Assembly (NCBI RefSeq): GCF_020103695.1
Contig: NZ_JAHXBF010000016.1
Coordinates: 187,790-251,789 of the forward strand
Origin: Hyalangium versicolor
GTDB taxonomy: Bacteria > Myxococcota > Myxococcia > Myxococcales > Myxococcaceae
Length of the DNA stretch: 64,000 nt
Direction of reading: 5' to 3'
Shown here: positions 9,196-16,346 of the stretch, in pieces
Layout: each line of letters begins with the position of its first letter
Numbering within the stretch: position 1 is the stretch's first letter
Notes under the pieces: generated by a model
The model's input: only the letters and a program-made list of their open reading frames with translations
What the model was told of the DNA's origin: nothing
Databases searched by the model: none
Program-made: the position numbers and the translations under genes

Positions 9196-11019
9196 TCACA
9201 CCGAGGTCATCCGGATCACCTCATCGAACGTGGTGAGCCCCTGGGCCAGCTTGCGCACGCCCGCCTCGCGCAGGGTGCGCATCCCCGCACGCCGTGCCGC
9301 CTGCACCAGGTCATGGTAGGGCGCCTGCTGGGTGATGAGCTCCTTCATCTCCGCCCCGATGCTGACGATCTCGAACACGCCCGTGCGTCCGAAATAGCCC
9401 GTGCCGCGGCAGCGCACGCACCCGGTGCCCTTGCGCAGCTTCACGCCCCCGGGAAGCAAGGGGATGGGCACCATCAGCGCCGTGAGCTCGTCCGGCGTGA
9501 GCGAGGTCTCCTGCGCGCAGTGCACGCAGATGCGCCGCAGCAGGCGCTGGGCCATCAGCCCCACCATGCTCTGCGAGAGCAGGAACGGCGGCACGCCGAG
9601 ATCCTTCATGCGGGCCACCGCGCCAATCGCGTCATTGGTGTGCAGCGTGGAGAGCACCAGGTGGCCCGTGAGCGCGGACTGGATGGCGTTCTCCGCCGTC
9701 TCTCCGTCGCGGATCTCGCCCACCATGATGACGTCCGGATCCTGGCGGAGGATGTGGCGCAGCGCCCCGGCGAAGTCCAGGCCCACCTTGGGCTGCACCT
9801 GCACCTGGTTGAAGCCCTCCCACACCATTTCGATGGGATCCTCGATGGTGGTGACGTTCACGTCCGGGCCGGCCACTGCCTTGAGCGCCGAATACAGGGT
9901 GGTCGTCTTTCCGCTGCCCGTCGGGCCGGTGACGAGGATGAGGCCGTGCGGCTGATCGATCCAGGACTCGAAGGAGTCCTTCTCGTCATGCTCGAAGCCC
10001 AACTGGGCAATGTCCTGCACCAACGTGTCCGGATCGAAGATACGGATGACGACCTTCTCTCCGAAGGCCGTGGGCAGCGTGGACACACGCAACTCCACCT
10101 CTCGGCCTTCACGCTCCGTCTTGATGCGCCCGTCCTGCGGCTTGCGCTTCTCGGAGATGTCCATGCGCGAGAGCATCTTCACGCGCGAGACGATGGGCGG
10201 GTGCACGCCGGAAGGAAGTGTGTAGACGGTGTGCAGCACACCATCGATGCGCAGGCGCACGTGGGACTGGACGCGCTTGGGCTCGATGTGGATATCCGAG
10301 GCGCGGTTGTCGAAGGCGTAGCGCAGCAGGTAGTCCACCGCCTGCACCACCGGCTTGTCCGCTGCATCCAGTTCCTGCGTGCCGCTGAGCGATACCAACT
10401 GCTCGAAGTTGGTGAGCTGGGGCGAGCCGGCGAAGTCGTCCGCTGCCCGGGCCAGCGTCTTCTTGAAGCCGTAGATCTCCGCGATGGACTTGAGGATGTC
10501 CGACTTGGCCGACAGCACCGGCTCGATGGGCATGCCGGCCAGACGGTAGAGGTTCTCGAACAGCTCTCGATCGAACGGGTTGGCCACCGCCACCACGAGC
10601 CGCCCCTGGGCGGAGCGCTCCAGCGGCAACAGTGCATGCTTCTGCGCGAAGGGCCGGGACACCGTGCGCGTGGCCAGCCCCATGTCCAGCTTGAGCGGGT
10701 CAATCTTCCGGTACGGGATGCCCGCAGCGCGCGCGGCGGCCTCCGTCACCCGGTCCTCGTCGAGCACACCCCGGTTCTCAGGCAGCGCCACCTGGAAGGC
10801 GGCGACGATCTCCACCGGCGACACGTCATAGCGTGCCGCCTCCTTGGAGCCCACCTGCGCCTTGGCCTTGAGGACCCGGGCGCGTGCGGCCGGCTCACGC
10901 GCGAGGATCTCCTGGGCCTGCTGCGCATTGAGCAGGCCCTGGGCGACCAGCGCCTCGAGCACGAAGGGCGTGCTGAAGTCGGCCTGACCGCGGGTGAGGT
11001 TGCCTACCGGTGCGGCCAC
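9196..11019 (-). CDS. Type II secretion / type IV pilus assembly ATPase (GspE/PilB family)
   Basis: The 607-residue product has an N-terminal MshEN-type region (SPVEIVAAFQVALPENRGV, then IPYRKIDPLKLD), then the catalytic core: HIEP motif (SDIHIEPKR), Walker A (GPTGSGKTTTLY), Asp box, Walker B (MVGEIRDGETAE) and His box (STLHTNDA). The C-terminal zinc site has two CxxC pairs (CVHC and CVRC). This hexameric ATPase powers assembly of pseudopilins or pilins from the inner face of the cytoplasmic membrane. The GTG at 11019 is chosen because AGGAGG lies eight bases before it; the open frame extends further upstream but without family similarity. The start overlaps the end of the metalloprotease gene by 16 bases. 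GspE and PilB cannot be told apart safely, and no other secretion gene is adjacent. Confidence 0.9.
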   Translation of the reverse strand: MAAPVGNLTRGQADFSTPFVLEALVAQGLLNAQQAQEILAREPAARARVLKAKAQVGSKEAARYDVSPVEIVAAFQVALPENRGVLDEDRVTEAAARAAGIPYRKIDPLKLDMGLATRTVSRPFAQKHALLPLERSAQGRLVVAVANPFDRELFENLYRLAGMPIEPVLSAKSDILKSIAEIYGFKKTLARAADDFAGSPQLTNFEQLVSLSGTQELDAADKPVVQAVDYLLRYAFDNRASDIHIEPKRVQSHVRLRIDGVLHTVYTLPSGVHPPIVSRVKMLSRMDISEKRKPQDGRIKTEREGREVELRVSTLPTAFGEKVVIRIFDPDTLVQDIAQLGFEHDEKDSFESWIDQPHGLILVTGPTGSGKTTTLYSALKAVAGPDVNVTTIEDPIEMVWEGFNQVQVQPKVGLDFAGALRHILRQDPDVIMVGEIRDGETAENAIQSALTGHLVLSTLHTNDAIGAVARMKDLGVPPFLLSQSMVGLMAQRLLRRICVHCAQETSLTPDELTALMVPIPLLPGGVKLRKGTGCVRCRGTGYFGRTGVFEIVSIGAEMKELITQQAPYHDLVQAARRAGMRTLREAGVRKLAQGLTTFDEVIRMTSV

Positions 11020-12827
11020 GAGCGCTGCCTCCTGGCGAAGAGCACGAGCGCGAGCACCCCCAGGAACACCAGCGCCGAAGCAGGAGCCTCGCCACAGCCA
11101 CACCCGCTCGGGGTGCTCGGACCTGGGTTCGACGTGCCTCCATCCTGGGGCGGAGGAGGCGGCGGCGGAGTGCCTCCGTCGTTGCAGAGCGTGCACCCGG
11201 CGTCCGGAACGTAAGTGGGATCCTCGCAGCGGCCGGCATAGCACTCGAAGCCAGTCGGGCAATCCCTGTCGTTGCGGCAAGCCGGCGTGCAGACGGTGCT
11301 CAAGCTGTTGCTGCTACCCACCGGGTTGCAGACGAGCGGCGCGGTGCAGGTGCCCGCGGCGCAGTTCTTCAAACACACGCGGTCGGGGCCCACGCTCTTG
11401 CAGGAGCTGTCATTCGGGCAGCTGCACTGGGCCGTGTTGCACGTCTGGGTGCACATGCCCTGCGCATTGCTGTTCATGAAGAAGCAGATCTGCCCCGGGC
11501 CGCACTGGTCGCTCGTGGAGCAGGGATCTCCCACCGAGCGCCCGGAGACCTTGTTTTCGATGCAGACGCGATCGCACGTGCGGCAGATGAAGGCGGTGCT
11601 GTTCCCATCGTTGCAGTCCACGTTCTGGTAGCAGCTGGGGACGCAGACATTGCCCTCGGGCAGCGGCGAACAGGTGTAGCCGTCGCGGCAGTCACCCGAA
11701 CCCGGACGGCACGTCTTGAGGCAGCGGTCGTTGGCCCCCAACTCCACGCACACCGAGCCTCCCGGGCACTGGTTGGCCGAGGAGCCTCCGACACAGCTCT
11801 CCGTACAATAGCCCTCCACCCATGCCGTTCCGCCCGAGGGCAGCGCCACGGGCCCCTGGCAGATCGCTCGGGCCGAGCCACAATCCGTCCCGGGATCGGT
11901 GGAGTCGCTGCAAGGCTTGCCCACCTGGGTGATGGCCTCGCCCGGCACCGCCAGGCAGGCCTTCGAGGCGCTGGGGATCAGGTTGGAGGTCCGGCACACG
12001 AAGGGGTTCGGACACTCGCCATTCGTGACGCCCGGACAGCTCTTCGAACAGTAGTTGTAGAGCGTCACTCCGCTCGGGCTCTTGAAGGGGATGCAGGTCA
12101 GTCCGCCCTCGCACGGATCGCTCGCCGAGCAGGGGGAGCCCACCGCGCCATTCTCCGGGTAGTAGCTACAGATCTCCTCCACGTCCTGGGGATCGAGGAC
12201 CCGACGGTTGCCTCCCAGGGGGAAGTCCGGGTGCATCACCGCCGTATTCGTGTAGTACGCATCCCCGAGCCCCAGGCAGTGGCCCACTTCATGGGTGAGC
12301 ACCGTCTGGAGATCGTACAGTTCCTGGCTGGCGGGCGTGTTCGGCAGCGTGGTCCAGCGGGCGGTCACCGCGTTGAGGAAGATGTCGCACTGATAGAGGT
12401 AGCCCGCGTAGGTGAGCGGGATGGTGCCCGAGAGCACCTGCCCCGACTGGAGCGCCATCGCGTAGTACTTGTCGCTGGAGCTGGTCACCCAGACGGTGCT
12501 CACGTTGAAGGTGTCGTAGGGGTTGCCCACGTCGTTGGGATCAATGGATGTGTTGGAGGTGGTGGGCCCCGCGTAAGCGAAGTCGGGGTACGCGCAGCTC
12601 ACGTCCTCCCAGGACTGGAAGGCGGCCTTGGTGGCCGTTTCGACTTCCGAGAGGGCAATGCCGACCTTGGTCAGGGCGGCGGGGCGCGCATCGATGTAGT
12701 AGCGGAACGGATAGTCCCGCGTGTTGAGCATCTTGTAGCCCAGATAGTCATAGGCGTTCTGCGCGGAGGCCGTGGCACTGAGCACCATCAGCACAAGCCC
12801 TGCGGTCCACTGCATCCAGCGATTCAT
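11004..12827 (-). CDS. Secreted metalloprotease-like protein with MYXO-CTERM tail
   Basis: The 607-residue protein has a signal peptide (cleavage near ATASA, residue 22). A matrixin-like domain at about residues 40-225 contains the zinc site HEVGHCLGLGD, in which the third ligand would be Asp rather than the usual His, and a VMHP Met-turn. About residues 240-545 form a long Cys-rich region with many CxxxxxCxxG units (for example SDPCEGGLTC, SDQCGPGQIC). The end has a Pro-rich linker, GCGCGEA, a hydrophobic helix and a basic tail, the MYXO-CTERM layout used for sorting to the myxobacterial surface by myxosortase. Its ATG overlaps the stop of the 180-residue gene by four bases. Function as an active protease is inferred from the motif only. 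Confidence 0.87.
   Translation of the reverse strand: MNRWMQWTAGLVLMVLSATASAQNAYDYLGYKMLNTRDYPFRYYIDARPAALTKVGIALSEVETATKAAFQSWEDVSCAYPDFAYAGPTTSNTSIDPNDVGNPYDTFNVSTVWVTSSSDKYYAMALQSGQVLSGTIPLTYAGYLYQCDIFLNAVTARWTTLPNTPASQELYDLQTVLTHEVGHCLGLGDAYYTNTAVMHPDFPLGGNRRVLDPQDVEEICSYYPENGAVGSPCSASDPCEGGLTCIPFKSPSGVTLYNYCSKSCPGVTNGECPNPFVCRTSNLIPSASKACLAVPGEAITQVGKPCSDSTDPGTDCGSARAICQGPVALPSGGTAWVEGYCTESCVGGSSANQCPGGSVCVELGANDRCLKTCRPGSGDCRDGYTCSPLPEGNVCVPSCYQNVDCNDGNSTAFICRTCDRVCIENKVSGRSVGDPCSTSDQCGPGQICFFMNSNAQGMCTQTCNTAQCSCPNDSSCKSVGPDRVCLKNCAAGTCTAPLVCNPVGSSNSLSTVCTPACRNDRDCPTGFECYAGRCEDPTYVPDAGCTLCNDGGTPPPPPPPQDGGTSNPGPSTPSGCGCGEAPASALVFLGVLALVLFARRQRSWPHR
11028..11033 (-). promoter_or_regulatory. 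Ribosome binding site for the secretion ATPase
   Basis: AGGAGG on the minus strand lies eight bases before the GTG at 11019, inside the last codons of the upstream metalloprotease gene. It fixes the ATPase start and indicates translational coupling. Confidence 0.7.
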
Positions 12828-13366
12828 CGCTTACCCCTCTCCTGCTGCACCGGGGGCGGAGTCGCCCGCCGGATTTCCTCGAGAACTTCATCGAGCGGCC
12901 GCCGGATGGGGCCGCCTTTGACCTGGGCAGGCACCTCGACTTCCCGCCGCCCGCCCTCGCCTGCTGTCACTGTCTGCTTCCCTGCGGCCAGCCCCACCAG
13001 CACGCACTGCGCGGCGGCCTTCGGATCCGGACAGCGCAGGAACATGAGCGCCGTCTCTCCCGCCGCGAGCTTCGCATCCCCTGCCAGATGGGACTCCCAC
13101 AATCCGCTGCGCCCGCCCAGCTGAACCAGCTCCAGCGCTCTCGGGCCACGCCCACGGTACTCCTCGAGCACCTCCAACTGGGAGATGGTGGTCATCTGCT
13201 TCACGTTGCCCTGGGGCACATTGACGCGCTGGTCCACGACGCGCGCGAGCACGACGCGGTCCGCGCCGAGCGTCAGCTGAGCGAGCGTCTGTTGCGGCAT
13301 GGAGCCCCAGGCGAGCACGGGCAGGCCGAGCACGAGCAGGAGCCCCAAGAGGCGGGGGGAGTTCAT
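12824..13366 (-). CDS. Small secreted protein coupled to the metalloprotease
   Basis: The 180-residue product has a signal peptide (MNSPRLLGLLLVLGLPVLAWG). The mature part reads as a compact beta-rich domain (ADRVVLARVVDQRVNV, TISQLEVLEEYRG, LVQLGG) followed by a helical basic tail. Similar small proteins often precede matrixin-type proteases in myxobacteria, but I cannot name a family with certainty. The gene overlaps the metalloprotease by four bases (ATGA) and starts 12 bases after hemD, so it is translated with both neighbours. A role as chaperone, inhibitor or partner of the protease is a guess from the coupling. Confidence 0.8.
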   Translation of the reverse strand: MNSPRLLGLLLVLGLPVLAWGSMPQQTLAQLTLGADRVVLARVVDQRVNVPQGNVKQMTTISQLEVLEEYRGRGPRALELVQLGGRSGLWESHLAGDAKLAAGETALMFLRCPDPKAAAQCVLVGLAAGKQTVTAGEGGRREVEVPAQVKGGPIRRPLDEVLEEIRRATPPPVQQERGKR

Positions 13367-13378
13367 TGGAGCCGCAGC

Positions 13379-14140
13379 TTACCCGTGAATGGCTCGGATC
13401 GCGGCGTCGACGAGCCCCTCGGAGGTGGGACGTTCGGCCACCGCCGCCACCTCGATGCCCAGCCGGGCCAATGCCCCTGCGGTGGTAGGGCCAATGGCCA
13501 CCACTCGGGCCTGTCCTAGATGCTCACGGCTGGCGGACTCCAGAAAGGCTTCGGCGGTGCGCGGCGAGGCGAAGAGCACCACGTCTGGCGGTGAAGTCCG
13601 GAGAATCTCCTGGGCTTCGGGAGGTACCACAGCCGGGGTGGTGCGATAGGCCGTGACGCGAGTGACGCGGACGCCGTGCTCGCGCAGCGCCAGTTCCAGT
13701 TCCCGGCGCCCTTCCTCTGCGGCGGGCAGGAGGACCTCATCCTCGGGGTGGAGTTCTGAACGAAGCACCTCATAGAGGCCGAGACCCGTGGGCTCGGCGG
13801 GCTCAGCGGCCACCTTGAGGCCGTAGTTCTCGACAGTCCGAGCGGTGCGAGGCCCGACCGCGGCCACGCGCACCTGGCTGAGCCGGTCCACGGTGCCGGC
13901 CTCGCGCAGCGCCTCCATCAGCGCCTCCACGGCCGAGGGGCTGGCGAACACCACCCAGTGGTAGCGCTGGATGGACTCCGCCGCGGCCGCCAGGGGCCGG
14001 GGATCCTCCGGAGGCTGAAGTTCCAGCAGGGGAAGGCTCAGCACCTCCGCACCCTCATCCTCCAGGAGGAAGCACAGTTCCTCGACCCGCTCCTTGGGAC
14101 GGGTCACCAACACACGCTTGCCTTCGAGTCGCTTTTCCAC
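13379..14140 (-). CDS. hemD: Uroporphyrinogen-III synthase
   Basis: The enzyme closes the linear tetrapyrrole hydroxymethylbilane to uroporphyrinogen III, the fourth shared step toward heme. The 253-residue product opens with GKRVLVTRPKERVEEL and has FASPSAVEALMEALRE, VAAVGPRTARTVENYGL, FASPRTAEAFLE and VVAIGPTTAGALARLGIEVA, the repeated two-domain pattern of HemD. The start is placed at the GTG at 14140, just before the conserved domain. An ATG at 14173 and a GTG at 14203 (overlapping the upstream gene by four bases) are alternatives, but that extra stretch includes an AT-rich, non-coding-looking segment. The gene is separated from hemC by a two-gene lipoprotein cassette, although both belong to the same pathway. 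Confidence 0.9.
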   Translation of the reverse strand: MEKRLEGKRVLVTRPKERVEELCFLLEDEGAEVLSLPLLELQPPEDPRPLAAAAESIQRYHWVVFASPSAVEALMEALREAGTVDRLSQVRVAAVGPRTARTVENYGLKVAAEPAEPTGLGLYEVLRSELHPEDEVLLPAAEEGRRELELALREHGVRVTRVTAYRTTPAVVPPEAQEILRTSPPDVVLFASPRTAEAFLESASREHLGQARVVAIGPTTAGALARLGIEVAAVAERPTSEGLVDAAIRAIHG

Positions 14141-14199
14141 GGGCGCGGACTCTACCCCAGTTCTCCGCGCCATGCCCGACCCATGAGGTATGATATCGC

Positions 14200-14811
14200 T
14201 CACGGCAGGTTCGCCAGATCGTCTTCATCGTCGAAGAGCGCATCGAGTAGGGTTGGCTCCCGCCCCATAGGAACATGCTCGATACGAATGCCATGCACGG
14301 GGACACGAGCGAAGTGGAGAGGGAACCGCTGGTAACCCAGCACTCGCTCCACCAGCGCTGCAAGTCGAGCCGTGGTCTCGCGCACCTCTTCCGTCGGTTC
14401 AAAGGAGAATTGGAAGCGGAGCCGGTCTCGGCCCCTCACGACCTCGGTGGTGCAGTACGTCAGGTAGAGTGGCGTCAGGATGCTGGCGGCCGCCGCCACA
14501 CGGAGCACCCTCTGGGTGCCGTCCGGCAGCGGGCACTCCACATAGACACAACAGCGGCGGCAGGCGGGTCCCCAAGGCTGAGTGCAATCCGCCTTGTTGT
14601 TCCCAAACTCCCTGCGCATCTCTCGCCGCAGGTCCTGCCAGTCGGGCCATGCCATCGCCTTGTCCCACGCGGCACGCCACCGAGCATGTTCAGGCGTGCG
14701 CTGGTAGGGCAGCCCTCCACCCGGCAAATACTCGTCTTTCTCTACCGGAAAGCCCGTCGGGTAGTACTGCCGCGCCAGGTGCAGCAGCCCCACCTCCGTC
14801 AGCTCTTCCAT
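14200..14811 (-). CDS. Cytoplasmic protein, candidate immunity partner of the lipoprotein
   Basis: The 203-residue product has no signal peptide or membrane helix. It contains a Cys cluster at about residues 75-92 (CTQPWGPACRRCCVYVEC), then a beta-rich part (YLTYCTTEVVRGRDRLRFQF), and ends in an acidic tail (DALFDDEDDLANLP). I do not recognise the family. It starts 13 bases inside the end of the lipoprotein reading frame, so the two genes are coupled, and the pair sits within the heme gene chain. Small acidic cytoplasmic proteins encoded directly after a polymorphic lipoprotein are typical of SitI-type immunity proteins, and that is my best guess. Base composition is slightly less GC-biased than in hemC and hemD, in line with acquisition. 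Confidence 0.7.
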   Translation of the reverse strand: MEELTEVGLLHLARQYYPTGFPVEKDEYLPGGGLPYQRTPEHARWRAAWDKAMAWPDWQDLRREMRREFGNNKADCTQPWGPACRRCCVYVECPLPDGTQRVLRVAAAASILTPLYLTYCTTEVVRGRDRLRFQFSFEPTEEVRETTARLAALVERVLGYQRFPLHFARVPVHGIRIEHVPMGREPTLLDALFDDEDDLANLP

Positions 14812-15345
14812 GCAGCAGGCTCCTCACCCGTGATGCCGAACGGGACGGTTTCGATGCCCGGCTCTTCACACTGTCTCACCCGTGCACCAGTGATTTTGGC
14901 TCTCAACATCTCTTGGTAGATGACCTTGAAGCGCTTGCACAGCACAGCGAGCATCTCCCCGGGTTGAGCATCCGCCATGACCTCGCGAGCTGCGCGGTTG
15001 GCCATGGACGCAGCGGCGAACTGGGCCACCTCCAGCGAGATCTCCCCTTCTTTTCTGGTCCTCAGCGGCACGCCGACCTCAAATTCGCAGGCCGTCTTGG
15101 CCCCTGAATTCCCGTGCTTGATCTGAGCCAGGATGCACACTGCCCGCCACCCGCCACCCGCCACTCGGCTCGCTTGGGTCGTCATCCGGGACCACCTCCC
15201 GGAAGCGGAAATACTCAGGAGTGATGACGCCCGTCATCGGGTTACGCCCCGGAGCACCACTCGCGCAGCTCGTTCCACCGAACGCCAAGAACAAGCTCAG
15301 GAGCAACACCGGCTGCGGTCTTCGTGCGCGTCTCCTGTCGTCCAT
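14799..15345 (-). pseudogene. Small lipoprotein gene split by a 7-bp repeat frameshift (SitA-like candidate)
   Basis: Translation from the ATG at 15345 gives a lipoprotein (LLLSLFLAFGGTSC signal, then GRNPMTGVITPEYFRFREVV) that runs out of frame and stops at 15079. A second frame, open from 15185 to 14799, holds the rest (ILAQIKHGNSGAKTACEFEV through FGITGEEPAAWKS). Both frames cross three tandem copies of a 7-bp unit at 15144-15164. Dropping one copy joins them into one 179-residue lipoprotein reading SEPSGGWRAVCILAQ at the junction. The layout of lipid signal, short linker and compact C-terminal domain with a coupled downstream gene fits the SitA polymorphic lipoprotein toxins that myxobacteria pass to kin by outer-membrane exchange. 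Toxicity is inferred. The break may be permanent, phase-variable or a sequencing error. Confidence 0.72.
15144..15164 (-). repeat. Three tandem copies of a 7-bp unit (GTGGCGG on the minus strand)
   Basis: CCGCCAC is repeated exactly three times without spacer at 15144-15150, 15151-15157 and 15158-15164. Because seven is not a multiple of three, gain or loss of one unit changes the reading frame of the lipoprotein gene. Two copies would give an intact gene. Confidence 0.93.
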
Positions 15346-15401
15346 GGGCCCGAAGCATAGGTCAGGGCGCACATACCCCAACCCCACTTGGGACAGAGAA
15401 C

Positions 15402-16346
15402 TCAGGGGTTCGGCGCAGACCCGACGCCACCAAATTGGCGGAGGATCTCCTGGGCGCCGCGCGAGAGCAGATCCGCCGCAAGCGCCTCGCCCAGCGAGTG
15501 CGCACTCGCCACTGGCCCCCGCGCCTCGCCCTGCACCACCTTCGAGCCATCCGGCAGGCCCACGAAGCCACGCAGGTGCACCACGCCGTCCGTCACCGTG
15601 GCATGGCCCGCCATGGGCACCTTGCAGCCGCCCTCCAGCTTCGCCAGCAGCGCCCGCTCGGCCGTCACCGCCACGCGCGTCACTGCATCCTCGAGCGGCG
15701 CGAGCAGGGCTCGCACATCCGCGTCATTCGTCCGGCACTGGATCGCAAGCACGCCCTGCCCCACCGCCGGCAAGCTCACGGCGGGAGACAGCACCTCGGT
15801 GATCTCCTGCTCCAGCCCCAGGCGCTTGAGCCCCGCGTAGGCCAACATCGCGCCCGCGAGCCCCTGCTCCTTCGTCTTCTGCAGCCGCGTCTGCACGTTG
15901 CCGCGCAGGCTGACGATCTCCACATCCGGCCGCCGCGCGCGCAGGATACAGCTACGGCGCAGCGAGGACGTGCCCACCCGCGCCCCCTGCGGCAGCGTGT
16001 CCAGCGTGAGCCCCTTGGGGCTGCAGAACGCGTCGCGCGGATCCTCTCGCGCGGGCACCGCCGCCAGCACCAGCCCTTCGGGCAGCACGGACGTCATGTC
16101 CTTCAGGCTGTGCACGGCGATATCCGCGCGCCCATCGAGCAGCGCCTGTTCTATCTCCTTCACGAACAGCCCCTTGCCACCCACGGACGACAGGGGCGCC
16201 GAGAGGAACCGATCGCCCTCGGTGGTCATCTCCACCAGAGACACATCCAGCCCCGCATGACGGGCCTGCAGCAGCGCCCCCACGTGCCGAGCCTGCCAGA
16301 GCGCCAACGGGCTCTGCCGCGTGGCGATCCGCACCGTGCGCCTCAT
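15402..16346 (-). CDS. hemC: Hydroxymethylbilane synthase (porphobilinogen deaminase)
   Basis: The enzyme polymerises four porphobilinogen molecules into hydroxymethylbilane in the cytoplasm. The 314-residue product has the N-terminal RIATRQSPLALWQA, substrate-binding VGGKGLFVKEIEQALLDG and IAVHSLKDM, the arginine-rich VGTSSLRRSCILRARRPD, and the cofactor-holding Cys in LEGGCKVPMAGHA, which carries the dipyrromethane group. Length and all key residues are normal. The ATG at 16346 overlaps the hemA stop by four bases (ATGA), so the two are coupled. The next gene in the chain is not hemD but the lipoprotein cassette, starting 56 bases downstream. Confidence 0.96.
   Translation of the reverse strand: MRRTVRIATRQSPLALWQARHVGALLQARHAGLDVSLVEMTTEGDRFLSAPLSSVGGKGLFVKEIEQALLDGRADIAVHSLKDMTSVLPEGLVLAAVPAREDPRDAFCSPKGLTLDTLPQGARVGTSSLRRSCILRARRPDVEIVSLRGNVQTRLQKTKEQGLAGAMLAYAGLKRLGLEQEITEVLSPAVSLPAVGQGVLAIQCRTNDADVRALLAPLEDAVTRVAVTAERALLAKLEGGCKVPMAGHATVTDGVVHLRGFVGLPDGSKVVQGEARGPVASAHSLGEALAADLLSRGAQEILRQFGGVGSAPNP

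Noticed and set aside
9124..11214. 696-codon open frame on the plus strand
   Set aside because: It is antisense to the secretion ATPase and kinase and has no recognisable protein features.
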